The notes: generated by a model from the letters alone, not told the origin. A stretch of 64,000 nt of DNA from Metarhizium brunneum (GCF_013426205.1 NC_089425.1:2418001-2482000); one strand, 5' to 3'; positions 20,724 to 33,800 are shown, counted from the first letter of the stretch. Program-made: numbers and translations.

Positions 20724-21674
20724 GGCAACTCTACTACCTGAGTTTCCGGGGGAGAGGAGGGGAAAAGGTAGGACGAGGCCTACGTCACGCGCGTTGGTGT
20801 ATCTGATGTATGTAAATTGAAATAGCGGCTGGACCAATGGTCAGAAACTCCCTCACGGTTCGCCTGGGATCGCGAAGTGGCGCAGGAGCATATTACTAGT
20901 GGATTCTAAAGTTATGGGGAAACGGCACAATGCAGGACAATGGAAGCTCGATTTCTCTGCCTCACGTGATGTGGAAATTGCTGATTTGTTTGCGGCTGCC
21001 CAACATTGATGAATTGGTCTCTTGGTGATTAGCCGGATACGGAAGGGACACACAAGTGTCCATACAAGACGGTATTTCCATGTTTAGAAGAGGATGCAGC
21101 ATGGCGGCCCAAAGTCGTATGAGGAATGAGGAATTGTTAAAGGAGAGGCATCGAGTGGTTGGGCGCCACGGTTGCACGGCCACCTCGGTGTACATATGGT
21201 GGGGGGTGCATTAGTAGTGGGGGTTGTGGCCTATGCCCCGCACTTCACCTTGCTTTCTGTTGTTGTACGGCGTACATGTTCGGAGTATGCTCTCCAGCAT
21301 CTACTAGTATTTATTTATTTACACATGTGCTGTTTCACAGGCAGAGTCCGGCGTCATCAGAATGGTCATAGGCTCAAGTCACTCCAGCCTTGACATTTTG
21401 AATAGATAGTGGCAGTGTCCAACAGAGGTTTAATTATATATGCCCACAACCAGCCTCGAACAGGTCAATTCCATCATCATTATGCCCTTGTATAAGACCA
21501 TCTCCCACGCGTCCGACTAATAACAAACGTCGCATATTATAATGAACACGCCCGTTCTAAAGCCCCCTCAACGCAAAGGGAGAACCCCCTTGTAAATGCA
21601 CCCATCAAACCCAAGGCCCACTCCATTGCATCCGCAGCATGTACTATTGTATCGATTTCTTATATACATGCGCC
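20724..21674. other. Intergenic, MFS transporter 3' flank and nucleotidase promoter
   Basis: No gene seen. The nucleotidase promoter is on the left side and the transporter 3' flank on the right. Frames of about 70 codons are not supported. Confidence 0.55.
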
Positions 21675-23476
21675 TCAAAGCGCTGCTTTTCCTCTCGACT
21701 CAAATGGCAATAACAAAACCAGTATGCCCGCAGCAATAAATAATGCGCCGCTTGTATACACCGGTGCGGCAGTCTGAAGATTTGCAAACATGGCAACAAT
21801 CGGCTACCAGAAATAGAAATTAGCCAGATCCTCGCGCGTTTCCATTTTAAACTGCCAACCACTCCCCCGTTTGAAATGTGACTTACCGCCATGATACCGA
21901 AAACTCGGTTGCTAGTCGCCGTCAGAGCATTGCCCGTTCCTCGTTGGGGAGTAGGGAACACTTCGGGCGTGTAGCCGTACAGCACCGCGTACATGACATT
22001 GCTGCAAAAGTTGAATGCACAGTTCCAGCCAAGAAGGGCGGTGCTGTTCAACGCCGTGGTAGAGCAATATAAAAAGACGCCCGTCAGTGCCGTGAAGACT
22101 GAGAGCGTGCCCTTTCGTCCGATCCGGGGCAACTCCACCAGCACGCCTCCCAGAAGCGCTCCTGGGACACCAAGGGTGGAAATGATGAGACTGTTGCGAT
22201 AGGTGATGTACGTGCTACCATCATCAAATTGTGCGCCTTTGCTGGCCTGAATGTAAGGTAGGAAGGCATTGTACAGAGGATATGCAAGTCCAATCAGCGC
22301 CCAGATGGCCATCATTATACTAGTGCTGAGAGCCATTCGCGTGGTAGCAAATAGGACCTTGACTTTCTTGGCATCGACCTTTTCAAGATGTCGCTTCACT
22401 GCTGCGGCTGCATCTGTCTGAGCGACATAGCCTTCCGGTTCACACGCCCTGAGGTCTTCGATAGTCAGGGTGATGGTTTTGCCGTTTCGCTTCGCTACCT
22501 CGTGGATGACACGAACAGCCTCCTCATCTCGTCCCTTGCCAATCAAATACTTTGGCGATTCGTGGATTGTGAAGAGCAAAAATCGGGCCAGGAACATGAG
22601 CAGGGTCAACCCCCCCATGGCAATGACAAAGTAACGCCAGCCCATGTTGTGACTGCGGAGACAGGGCTTCTCCTTCTCGTCGCACGTCAAGTTACCCAGC
22701 AGCGGCCACGCCACCAGGTTGGCGATGACCTGGGCCAGCGCCCAGTCCAATGACAGGATGGTGAGCAGATATTGGTGCGACTGTGGGAGGAACTCCAAGA
22801 AGATGGCCGAATCAACTGGCAGATTACCGCCAACACCAAACGACCACAGAGCAGCAAAGACGCCGGCGGCGGCAAAATTGGGAGCGCTGGCCGCAATCAT
22901 TCCCCAGAAGGCCGTGAGACCCAGAGTCAGGTTGAAGCCCCATTTGCGGCCAAAGATGTCACACCCGAACCCCCAAAATACCGCCCCAGCCAGGAGACCG
23001 ATGTTCTGCGCAAGCGTGAAGAGCGGCGGTCTCGATACGTTGAACTCGTTGGAGATGGCGGGCAGGATGAGTGAGGTGACGATTGGCCACAGATTGTCGC
23101 TTGCCCAGCCAAACCCGACGACGATGAAAAGCTGCCATTGGTACCATCCCATGCCAATATCACGAATCTGTATTTTGCATTGGAGGCGGAATATTAGCAA
23201 GACTTTGTTTTACCAGGTGAAATTGCACGGTGCATCGTGAAATGCGGAGCAGCGTCTCGGCTTCAATGAGAGGCTGATTCAACAAACTGGGAAACAACAA
23301 AGAACATGGATAATACGTACAGCGCGATTCAAAAGTCGGGCTTTGGCTTCGTAGACGGGATCCAAGGTTCCCTTGGGCACAATTGCAGCATCATCATCGC
23401 TGAGGTCGATGCTGCTGTTGTACTCGTCGTCGCGGCCGCGCGACCGCTCGTCTGCATCGGTGGCGCCGTAGCCCAT
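21675..23476 (-). CDS. MFS transporter, SVOP/sugar-porter-like, 12 helices
   Basis: Three exons, complement(21675..21803, 21887..23167, 23321..23476), 521 residues. The start at 23476 has an ideal CACCATGG context; the frame extends 5' without an ATG. The cytosolic N-terminus is acidic, then LLNRAIRDIGMGWYQWQLF leads into helix 1 (GFGWASDNLWPIV). The first-half signature between helices 2 and 3 appears as GCDIFGRKWGF, and FGVGGNLPVDSAIFLEFLP follows in helices 4-5. A central loop of about 70 residues carries ESPKYLIGKGRDEEA, and the second half has GYTPEVFPTPQRGTGNAL, the PESPR/PETKG-like region of sugar-type carriers. The last exon supplies helix 12 (IVAMFANLQTAAPVYTSG and LVLLLPFESRGKAAL). 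It resembles fungal SVOP/SV2-like permeases of the plasma membrane; the substrate cannot be deduced. Confidence 0.93.
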
Positions 23477-26400
23477 GGTGAAGGATCGATCTTGAGAGGC
23501 AACGGCTCGCACTCTTTGGCCCTATGCGGAGGGGAAGGACGAGCGGGCGCGATGATGGGAAACTTGGAAAAGGGTTGGCAATGGACAAGTCAATGCGAAG
23601 CTCGCCTTTTGTACACGACGACGCAGACCGCGACATTTGTGCCCTTTGTAGCACCATGATCCATCACCATCAGCTCCATGCAAGCTTGCACTCTGGGTAC
23701 AGCCCAAAGCTACCACCATGCAACCATAGCAAACACACAAAAGGCGTGGGAGGTGATGGCGCGATCAGGCCCTGGCTGCCATGATTGGCCTCTGATGTGC
23801 TGCGAAGCGGGTTCGGATGGCAAAGACGAACATCGGCGGCGCCACATGGCTGCTAACAGGATGCGTTATGTGGAGGACGCCTGGAGTTGATCCGCATTCG
23901 CCGTCATCGTGACAGCCTACAAGCCAATAGGGCTCCTGGCAGGCCAGAGATAATCTGGATTGATTCCTGATGCTTAATCTTGCCAGCACACACGGCCGTG
24001 AAGGAGTGGCGGAGGTTGACATGGAAGGCGGTTCATCAAGTACTCCGTACCTAGGTAGTCTTTCGGGCCGACAGAAACAATGGCCTGCCTCAGGCAAATG
24101 CTGCGCTCATCACTCACTCAGGGCCGGCATCAAAGACAAAGTCAACCCTTTTTTTTTATTCCTTCAATGTTTCTTTCCCAGCCATAACTCGGGAGTCACC
24201 ACGAATAACGCCATCGATTTCCAAATGCCCCGGCAGCCAGTCGCGCTCAGTAACTAACCGTAAGCGACAGTTGAAGCTAGTAGCTGGGGAGCTAAGCTTG
24301 CCGGTGGGCGCATTCGATTGTCAGCTGGTAAGGTGCCATGGGTGGGCTGGAAAATGCGTGCAGCCAGGCACGTCATCAGGCAGCTTCATGATTCCATCAC
24401 CAGCGGCACATGTGTTCAATGAGGACAGCCAAGGTTGGCTTGGATTACTTAACAAACACGCCCAGCAGCACACGCTTCGAAAGTCAACCGAGTTGCCGCA
24501 ACGAGGGGGAATATAGGCAAAAAAGAAAAAAAAGACAAAAATCAAAAATAGAATTGCACAGCCCAAAAAGAACCCGGCAAGACGAGGAAAAGGAAAGAAA
24601 CTCTCAGTAGACTAGTACTCGGTGCATTCTATCCCAAGGTTGGGGGTGGCGGTGTCGCATCTGTTTGCGGCCCAGATGGATGGGTTCGCGAGCCATGGCT
24701 TCTAGAAGCCAAAGCTGACGCCCATACGATGGAACACCCACGAGCTTTGGATGTATGGGCATCATGGCCAAAGATCAAAAGATCTGAGAGTACTCGTACG
24801 ACTAAAAACACGCAGCCAACAGCGCACCGACGCCTATTAATTTCATCTCGTCAAGGCGGAGATTTTGTGATTGTGAGATTACGATGCGTCGCTCCACTCG
24901 TAGCCGAGGACGATCACTAACTACTTGGGTAAATTGCAAAGCACCTCGCTTTTCTGTGGCGAGCGGTAGGTATAAGTTGGTATTATCAGATGCTGCTTCC
25001 ACCTTTCAACGTCGGCCCATCTGTCGGCATCATGAGATGACCATGATGGAGATGCCGCTCTCATGCAGACCCAGAATGTAGTAAATGGCTCCATGTCGGG
25101 GCTTTGCGAATCATGAGGCGCCGACAAGCTCGCCGCAGTCACAGTCACAGTCACATCACTCACCAGAGCCAGTCACACCGTTGGTCGGGTTTTGCCCAGC
25201 ACCACAAGCGCCGGCTACTTTTGCATACAGTACAAGTACAATAAATACTGCGAAATGGCTACAGCAATTTGCGCCTGCCAGACATCCTGCGCAGAAAAAT
25301 CGGAGTGCATTTTTTCTTATCGGGCGCAAGGTCTGGATGCTTGCGAATGTTTTGGACAAGTAAAGGGATGTTTGAAGAAGTAACAGGTGCGGCAGGGAAT
25401 TCATCGACTCAGCTACAGTTCAGGACACAAGTATCACAACATTAGTAATTCGGCCACCCGGGCGGCGTTGAATGACTCCAAAGGGGGTCAAATACTTGCA
25501 ACTTCCAACCCCACTCACTGTACGGGTACATGGAAAAATTAATTTTTGAAAGAGGCAGAGGTCATGTATTTACACACATGCCCCCGTCGCCATCACGCAT
25601 GTTTATATCTTTTCTTTTGGCCGCGTCAACCGGCACCCCGGACACGTGGAGCCACAATTAGGCACCTTGAACTATTGAATTAGGTCCATGGTGCGCCGTA
25701 TTAGTATTTATCTCACGTTCATATACTCCGTATACAAACACGCTACGGAGTACTCCGTACTTGAAGTAGATACTATCCTCCGAGTGGCTCGGGGGCTCTT
25801 GCCTTACGCAGCGGGCATGTCCAGATTGGGTCGTCTGAAACGCCCTGACCCCTGGCTTGCGTAGTTGCGTGGGCTCGAGCACTCCGAGCCTCGTCAAATC
25901 GTCAGCCCATCAGCCAGTCATCTTCAGCGTCACATCCCGCCTCCCCTTGCCCTTGCTCAGGTCGTCACATGCATCTCGCCCTACAGAACACCAGGTCGCA
26001 CGCGGGCAAACGTATGACTTGGTCAACATCTTAACTTTGCAACTCGCGTCAACCTGACACATGTGCAACGCACAGGGGGGGGCCATCACCAGTTTTCTGT
26101 GACTGGTCTCAATCGTCTTCAACACTGAATGCTCCATTTCCACGTTCCACGTCCCTTCACTACGGACTCACGGAGTGCCTCGCGCCTTGAATCTTGGCTT
26201 CAATATTTGTCTTCCGCACAGCCTCACGAACAACAAAACAAAGGGTTGGTCCACCCGCTCAGGAGCCAAGAAGACCTCCCGGGCCACAATTCCAGCTGCA
26301 CCGCCGTTCGTCTCATCAATCCGTTCCAAGCTCTTGCACACCACGTCTGTGGGTATGCGCCACCGCAGGCATAAAAAGATAGCGTCTCTCCACCTCTCGC

Positions 26401-27500
26401 CTCTCAAGCGGCCGCATGGTACGAGGGCTCATATGTACACCAAGGCCCCAGATTTTAGTTCACGGGGCGTGTGTTCCTTTTGGAAGGGGGTTCCTCTCTC
26501 TCGATGGCTCTCTCGCCCCCTTCTATTTTGTGGCTCTCGTATCGGCCGGGATATCACCAACAAGAAAAACATTCTCATACACTGGCATGACAGGTTCTTG
26601 TCTACCCGGGGCCATCTCTGCTTCATCGCCAGTCCTAACGGTTTCGTCAATGTCTCAATAGCGGACTTTGGCTGGTGTGGCACTCCCACGACGTCTCACC
26701 AACTAGTCCCAAACCCATGCCCTTGTCATGTTCCGATCGGCCAATCAAATGCGTTGCCGAGTATCAAAGCAGAGGCTTGGAGACGGTGCGCCAGGGGTTT
26801 TTGAGTTCTTCATCACAACTTCGTGTGTACAATGGCTCCATACCTCTATCAAGTGTACGGCTTGTAACCTGAGAGATCAAACCATGGTTGCGGCCACGGC
26901 GGTCAGAACCGCCACCGCAACTGACGGATGACCTGACCTGATCCTCGTAACAGGGAATGAAACTAAGCTGCCGCGCCAATGTGACGGACCAGAGAAGTCG
27001 TCGTTGTTCGGCAGCATCGGTGCCGAGCAGACATATCAGTTGCACCCTTGGCTCTCGCACGCCAACACCTTTTATTATTGCCGTCTGCCTCTTTATATCC
27101 CTGCCCACTTTATGTACTGCGCTACTCTTTCACGAGTCGAGGTCGAGTCGAGTCGAGTTGAGCCGCTCATTTACGTTCCTACATACAACCTCTTTTCCGT
27201 TGACCGTGAATTGGGGTGAAAACACAAACTCGTCGGCGCATCGACAACTATCCCAATTGAATACACCGCTCGTTCTCAACATAACCATCTTAATTGTCTA
27301 ATACCGGTGCCAGTAATCTTGTGTGGATCGATCGCAATTCGCCAGGCGCGGCCGGTCGATCTGATCAGGGAAAATATTCAGAACGCAACATATGCCCAGC
27401 AACAAGACCAATTTGGAAAACGAGAACGCTTTCCGAAAAATACACTACTCAGCAAGGAGCTTTGGTCAGGTTCACTGGCCGTCGTCAAGTGCAGCCTGTC
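23477..27500. other. Gene-poor stretch of 4.0 kb between divergent genes
   Basis: Separates the MFS transporter (-) from an unknown membrane protein (+). No supportable gene. A 209-codon plus frame at 26175-26804 starts with GTG and shows no domain. Two TACTCCGTAC decamers (24041, 25751) and a related TACTCCGTA (25724) lie here, the one at 25744-25759 inside a 16-base palindrome. Confidence 0.5.
27134..27162. repeat. GAGTC tandem repeat
   Basis: Short imperfect run of GAGTC units in the leader region of the following gene. Confidence 0.75.
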
Positions 27501-28601
27501 ATGCGAACTCCTGTCGGCATGGCTATGTCGGCGGTTTACCTGGTTTCTACGACATTGGCAGCCATGAGCTTCATGGGCGGCAATACCATACTCCGAGCTG
27601 ATGATGTCCTGGAACGACCATTCTCAGATATTGTCAATGCTGCTGCTGCGCCGGTGCTAGTAAGGCGGCAGGGGAGTGGCGCCAGTGCTGCTGCGGAAGA
27701 CGCGAATGTCGTCAAAGTAAACAGCGATGGGAAATTCAACATGACAGCGTGGGGGACAGCCACCAATGATGCCTGTATTAAAGCCCTCACCACGCTCCAC
27801 CGCAGCTCGAACCCTTCAGGAAATTGTATATGCTACAATTTGCCTACACTCGATACCGTAACGGGCGTGTTCGAAGCGGACCTACGACTATTTCGTGTCT
27901 CGGAGCCCCGAGATGCATTCGCCAATATTCCTCCAGAGAAAATCAGAGTCGGTGTATCATATCAAGGTGCGAGTGTGAGCCCCGTCTCAGCCGACGAGTT
28001 GATGGGCATGGGCCAAGTGAACAATGAGACCAAGGTTGTCGCGCCGCGAGATTCGCCTGGCCCCAGCTTGGTTCAAAGCTATGTGTTTGTAGGCCAGATT
28101 GATAAGGCAAAGATTGCGGAAAACATGTCATTGTAAGTTGTCGTGTAGCCACGAAAATCTCGGGGCTCCCAACCCGCTGCTCCTTTTTACCTCGTCTCCA
28201 TGCAGTCACTCACAACATGCTCCAGGGCCGCCTTCGAAGCCGTTCTCATCCCAACCTTCACATTGACCGCTACCAATTCCACTGGCGGTACAGTTCAAAC
28301 GAATGTCTCTATGAACGAGGCTTCCTTTTTGACCGGCGTCTTCAGCAAATCCGTCGTCATGTCCGACTTCTCAGCAGCCCAAGCAGCCGTCACTAAACAG
28401 CTGGACCTCTTACACAACGGCACTATAGCCTTCATTCTACCCGGCACGCAGATCATGATATTCCCCATTGGAGCCATCATCACATCTATCTGGCTGGGCC
28501 TGGGGCTTCTTGCATACGGCTGGGGCACATATGAGAGAATGAATTATGCGGAAAGGTACAAGAGGAATTTGGCGGGTACTAGGTTCACATCAACTATTTG
28601 A
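27501..28601 (+). CDS. Secretory-pathway membrane protein of unknown function
   Basis: Two exons, 27501..28132 and 28226..28601, 335 residues. The intron acceptor (TCCAG at 28221-28225) is the only nearby one that keeps the frame (SL|AAFEAVL). Start ATG 27501 begins a signal sequence (MAMSAVYLVSTTLAAMSFMG). The lumenal or extracellular part (about 30-290) has several N-glycosylation sequons (NMT, NET, NMS, NST, NVS, NGT), an ACIKALTTLHRSSNPSGNC segment with a Cys pair and a CICYNLP motif. One transmembrane helix near the C-terminus (IFPIGAIITSIWLGLGLLAYG) is followed by a short basic tail (ERMNYAERYKRN). The predicted topology is type I. It looks like a conserved fungal family, but I recognise no domain and cannot name a function. 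Confidence 0.8.
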
Positions 28602-29291
28602 GTCATGTGTAGTATCAAGGATGGAACAGTGGTGGGCATGGCTTAGAGGTGGTTACATTAAAATTATATCTTGGCATAGCGAGCCTTGGAGACATTGCAT
28701 CAGCCTTGGAATTCAGCGTTGGGATCTTACTTTTCTTTTTTTTTGTTCATTTTTTACAATCTTAGCTCGTCTCTCAGGGCACTTAATACAAATAATGTAT
28801 TGAATCATCGTGAAAATTGCACAACACAGCATTTGTATATAGTCCTTCCTTGGCCACACGGGGTTCGCCGTGACTCGTCGTGGTCAAAAAGGACTGCATA
28901 TTAGATTCAACTATGTATTTGAGGCTCAACCATTCTGGGTATATCTTAGATCCAAGTATATAAACATAAGTAAAACACAGGAATGTGTGAACCGACCCGT
29001 GTCACATTGGTTTCGGCAATATGGCTGCCGTCTTGGCTGCCGCCATGCATGCTTGTCCGCTAGCGCTAATCTCACCCCGAGATGGGAGAGGGTAGCAATA
29101 GGCGAAGCCCCTATTGTCACATGAGACAAGGACGTGTATGCATGAAGAAAAGGAGAGAAAGAAGGAAAAGAAGAATGTATTGAACCAGCCCACTTTACGC
29201 CGTTCGTGTCCTACTCATGTACGTTCATGTATCGTGAAAAAGGCACGCCCCTGAAACTCCGACTGTAGCCACGACATTTGGCAATGTCGCT
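28602..29291. other. Convergent intergenic region
   Basis: 3' flanks of the unknown membrane protein and the GT4 gene; AT-rich, no gene seen. Confidence 0.6.
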
Positions 29292-30872
29292 TCAGATTGT
29301 GACAGAGACTTTGCTGTCTCCCGCCCTCATGCGACCCTTGGCCCACATGAGACACTCTGTAAAAAGCACGTAGCAACCGGTGACTGCCCAAAAGGTGATG
29401 ATTATGCCGAGACCACCCATCAACCTGGCGTCGATGATACTGCGTGTCATGGCCTCACGCAATGCGTTATTCATCATGAGCCAGCCATAAATGGGGACGA
29501 GCTGTTGCGCGGTTGATGACAGAGCAGCGTGTTCTGACAATCGCCTCACCTTTTCACACTCACGTATACGCTCTGAAATAGTATCAGCCATGCCCCAGGC
29601 GACCTTGTTGTTGATCTTGTCCCACGTCGCTTGACAGGCGGCTTCTCTGGCTGCTACACCCATGCGTTTCCGCAAGATGTGGTCATTGGCCAGCTTCACG
29701 GCCTTTGTCACAAACGCGTCCATGTCATTCGGGGGGATTAAGAAGCCAGTGTCGCCGTGTTGAACTATGTCAGACGGACCACCTTCATCACGGGCGATGA
29801 CCGGCACGCCACTGGCCATGGACTCAAGTACTACGAGACCAAAGGTTTCCGTGATGGAGCAGTGCAGGAAGATGTCGCCGCTTGCATATGCCGTCGCGAG
29901 ATCTTCGCCGACTTTGAATCCTGCAAAAACAACCTTGCCTTGCTCGCGAAGTGGATCAAACAATTCCTGCACCTCTTTTTCAACGTCTGGGTTTCTGTTG
30001 CCGCCAATAATGTAAAGCTTGAAGTCCAATCCCCGTGCGTCAAGTTCCTTGGCTGCCTTGGAAAGAAAATCGAAGCCCTTCTCACCGGCAATTCTTGAGA
30101 CGGTGACGAAGATAATCTCTCCATTTGGAGCAAGCTTCTTGCGCAAGTCCTCGCTTCGTCGCTTAGGGTCGAACATTTCGGTATTCACACCTCTGGTCAA
30201 GAGTTGGAGCTTTTCGGGCTGCACTTTGTTGTGGACGAGGTAACGTCGCACAAATCTTGAAGGGTAGAATATGGTCTTGACGGAGGAGTGTCGGAAGAGA
30301 TAGCTCTGGACAGCATCAAATGCAAAAACAGCAATATGGCTCAAGGGCGAAGGGAAAAGAATTGCACAGTATCCAGCAAGATCCGTCTGGAAGTTGCAAA
30401 TAATGGGTATCTGCTTCTCGCGTGGCTGTTGGCGTAATTGAAGCATGACCTGGAACCCCAAACTCGCAGGCGAGGCCAAATAGATCAAGTCGGGCGACGA
30501 GTCGTCACCAAACGTCCGCGAGTAAAGGCTTGAGTTGCGAACTGGGTACACAATTGAAAGCTCGGGATTGAATGGAAGAGGATAGCCCGTCACACGAACT
30601 TCAGGCTGTCTGTCGGCGGGCGACAGGTTAGGCGAAGGGGGCGGCGAGAATGTGTTGTGGTTTGTATGGTTATGAGGCGCTACCACTGCCACTTGCGCGC
30701 CGTTATTGCGCAAATGGTTCACAAGCATCAGTGTCGTGCGACTCACGCCGTTGACAGGGCCGAACGACTCGGTGCAAAGAAGGATGCGTTTGCCCTTCAA
30801 AAAAGTCGGGAATTGAGACAGGTCATGTTCTTTGTACGGCGATGAGCCACCGGCGAACTTGGCTGACGACAT
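29292..30872 (-). CDS. GT4 glycosyltransferase, SQD2/MgtA/Agt-like, membrane-anchored
   Basis: Intronless, 526 residues. The GT-B fold is clear. The N-terminal domain begins KRILLCTESFGPVNGVSRTT (28-47; glycine loop and acceptor side). The C-terminal domain has VSRIAGEKGFDF (258-269; Arg260 and Lys265 of the donor phosphate site) and the EX7E pair in TETFGLVVLESMASG (Glu342, Glu350), then EGGPSDIV. A hydrophobic segment near residues 490-512 (IIITFWAVTGCYVLF) probably anchors the C-terminus to a membrane. This organisation matches GT4 enzymes that glycosylate lipids: plant SQD2, bacterial mannosyl- and glucuronosyl-diacylglycerol synthases and phosphatidylinositol mannosyltransferases. Donor and acceptor are not readable from the sequence. 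The next gene to the right, divergent, makes UDP-glucuronate. Lack of introns fits an ancient bacterial or plastid-type origin, but single-exon fungal genes are common. Confidence 0.88.
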   Translation of the reverse strand: MSSAKFAGGSSPYKEHDLSQFPTFLKGKRILLCTESFGPVNGVSRTTLMLVNHLRNNGAQVAVVAPHNHTNHNTFSPPPSPNLSPADRQPEVRVTGYPLPFNPELSIVYPVRNSSLYSRTFGDDSSPDLIYLASPASLGFQVMLQLRQQPREKQIPIICNFQTDLAGYCAILFPSPLSHIAVFAFDAVQSYLFRHSSVKTIFYPSRFVRRYLVHNKVQPEKLQLLTRGVNTEMFDPKRRSEDLRKKLAPNGEIIFVTVSRIAGEKGFDFLSKAAKELDARGLDFKLYIIGGNRNPDVEKEVQELFDPLREQGKVVFAGFKVGEDLATAYASGDIFLHCSITETFGLVVLESMASGVPVIARDEGGPSDIVQHGDTGFLIPPNDMDAFVTKAVKLANDHILRKRMGVAAREAACQATWDKINNKVAWGMADTISERIRECEKVRRLSEHAALSSTAQQLVPIYGWLMMNNALREAMTRSIIDARLMGGLGIIITFWAVTGCYVLFTECLMWAKGRMRAGDSKVSVTI

Positions 30873-33800
30873 TGCGATTCAGATCCGGAGGCGATGCGCC
30901 AACTTGACTGTGATGAGCTTTTCCAAAGGTTTACGAAGGTAAAAACAATCACAGCTCATATTTTGCAATCGCGGTCGCGGGGATACAGCCTTTCTTTTCT
31001 CTACCTGGCCTGGTATAGTTGGACTTGCAGACGCAGCCCAAGGTGACACCACGTGGTCGCAGTGAGCGGCCATGAAGATCCGGAATCGAAGCTATTCAGC
31101 ACGGCACATGACTCCATCTGCGGGCGGGAACTCGTGTTTGGCCACAATGGTGTCCCCTGTGTACGCCACGGGCATTCAGAATTGGACCCTGTTCGTCGGC
31201 ATATGCAGTGATGACGGCCACGGTCAGGCAGGGGTCGTCAAGCAGGGACGGCTGTGCTTGAAACCCCTCCATACAGAGGAGGGGCAAATACTCCGTATCT
31301 TGCATGGGATGCAACGGCACTGCTCCCGATATCGATAGCATACTCAAGTCGGGAACCAGGTACTACTTGAAAATGATGTCTGGGCGTCAAAGACGAGGGG
31401 CTTTTCTCTGTACCATGGTATCGAACTGTGCGGTTATTTGACCGGCTTCCAGTTATTGCGTTGTACCGGGCGAACCTCTGCTGTTGGCATAGCGAACGCG
31501 ACGCTCATGCACATTTCGTCACGAGAGATTGACAGTATGTATGCATGTGCTCAGTGGCTCACAGTAAAAGAGACGAATCGAACGTTGGCTTCATGGCGTG
31601 TAAGTCGGCGGACTCGAGAAGGTCGAAGTGATAAGCCGCAGTGGACCAATCATAAATGGCACTGCAACCACATTGCCCTCGCGAACCAATCGACAAGTTT
31701 TGCTCAATGGAGAAGACAGCGACACACACATATGCCGCCACCCCAAATGCGCGAATAGGCATCTTGAGCAAGGTCCTCGTGCTTCACTTGGTTGGTCGTG
31801 TTGACTTTGGATGATGTGTCAACCCAACTTACTTATACTTCTGATTGAGATGTCAGACTTGTGCCCATGTTGGAATTCAGTGCGAGCGAATGTCTAGCAA
31901 GGGGTTGTGCTATTTCCTAGCAAGAGGATGGCCTCTTTGAGCACTTACCATGATACCCAATCCCGTGCCTCTAATGACCCATGTGAATCGCCACAGATTG
32001 CGTTTGCAGGCGTGGCAAAGCCTGTTCGTTGCATGAGATGTGGTCACGTATGTCTCCTGCCGGCTTGCCCGTACAATAAGGACAGCGGCGGCGGATTATC
32101 AGAGTACACCGCCTCGCAACAGACTAATAGGTAGGTGATTCCAGACGTCATGGCCACAAAAATCAGCTTTTGAGCAGGGCCTATGTCTCATCCAATTAGG
32201 GCGGGAAATGCCTCAGCTGGCTCGGTTTGGTTTCTCTTCCGATTTCGCGGCCAATAATTGTGATAGCAAGCGCAGAATCGACTGCTCAGCCTCAGCCTAT
32301 GCGGGCGCATAATAGTCTTTGGAGGGCTGAGGCGGAAGCTGAGGAGTTGCGGCCCGATGATTTCATGTCGGCAGTTCTGACTTGTATGTAGGGTTGAAGG
32401 CATAGTTGATGACAAGGACGAGATGGATGAAAAGTCGAGACAGTGACAGTAGTCCCTCAATTGGCATTTCTGGTTGTCACGGCGCTTATAGTAGATGGCT
32501 TCTCGCTGGGCTTACCACCCTGTTGGATCCCGGAGCTTTGACAGACGGCATCCTTGAACACTTTGATATATCTTTCGATATTCCCAGAGCAGACTCCAAG
32601 GTACGGCAGTTATTGTTTTGAAAAAGCCACAATCCCCCGCCACTTATTAACACCTGCTGGCTAGATCTAGGGTCGGTCCAAGTCTTTGGTTCATTGGCTA
32701 CGGAGCCATCAGGACGCTCGAACGTACTACTACTTCAGCCTCAGCCACTGCAAACTGTTGATGACGCATACAGCCAACATCTTTTTGGTGGACACATTTG
32801 CGATCGTAGACGCAATATATTAGCCGCTGGCTTGTGGTTCTGTGCATCTGGGTGTTGGAGGGTCGAAATTATGTCAGCGCTTGATTTTACATACTTCTTT
32901 TTGTAAAATTCAGTGCAATGTGCAGAAAAGTCGTCCCATTTGCAAGGTTTGACGGGTCGAAGGGGTTGGTTGTCAGGAGGCTGCCGAGAACGGCCCGTGG
33001 CAAGTACGTCAGCAGTTTTTGGGCCCTGGCATGTGGCTTGCCCAGGTCAACGGCCCTCAACACGCGGCCTCGGACAACCAAAATGAGTGATGGAGAAGGA
33101 GACAGCGGCAAGGCAAGAGAGATTGCAAAATAGTGCAAGAGATGAGGCAATTCGCGTGTGTTTTTTATTTTCGGCATTCATGAGAATGCCAGAAGGCAGC
33201 AGAGCAAGATGTTTGAAAATTGTACATTACTGCTGCAACCAGCAGTTGGTTCACCGAGTGCCACGTTCCTGGCTCCTGCCCGACAGCCACCAATAGCTGA
33301 CAGCCAATTTAGAGTTGCGGAGGAAGGAGAGATACCCACCTCAAAGTACAGAGCACGGAGTAGACACATGTACTTAAGTGCCTGGGCCATTAATTGATTG
33401 TGGCGGCGGGCTCTTTCGTGGCCGTGAGCAGAATTTTCCTTTTCCTTGTCCTTTTGCATCTCCATTTACGTCTTCTCATCGCAGAATATTACTGTTCTAG
33501 ATTGGGTGTGGCTCAGACTGGATTCTTGCTTGTCTCCGATGACACGGCGCAGTATACAGGACGGGTGACGTTGGCTAAGTAGCATGTGCACGAAAGCCTA
33601 CACGCTGAACAGAGCACGTAGTACATTGTACCAGTTTGCCAAGTTGACGGTTAGCTCGGCACCAAGAATTACGAACCTGTCTTGGCCGCTTGGCAAAAGG
33701 CAAAAATGATTTGCCAAGCCGCCAGGAAATTCGAGGGCGTAGCAGGTAATCTGCATTCTGCGCGAATGTTGGGGAGCTGGTAACATGTGTACATATGTTC

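Noticed and set aside
25192..25383. 63-codon Cys-rich frame that might be a small secreted protein
   Set aside because: The frame starts at TTG, the first ATG leaves too little sequence, and there is no signal peptide.
26175..26804. 209-codon plus frame
   Set aside because: Begins at GTG, has no domain, and overlaps other frames in pyrimidine-rich DNA.
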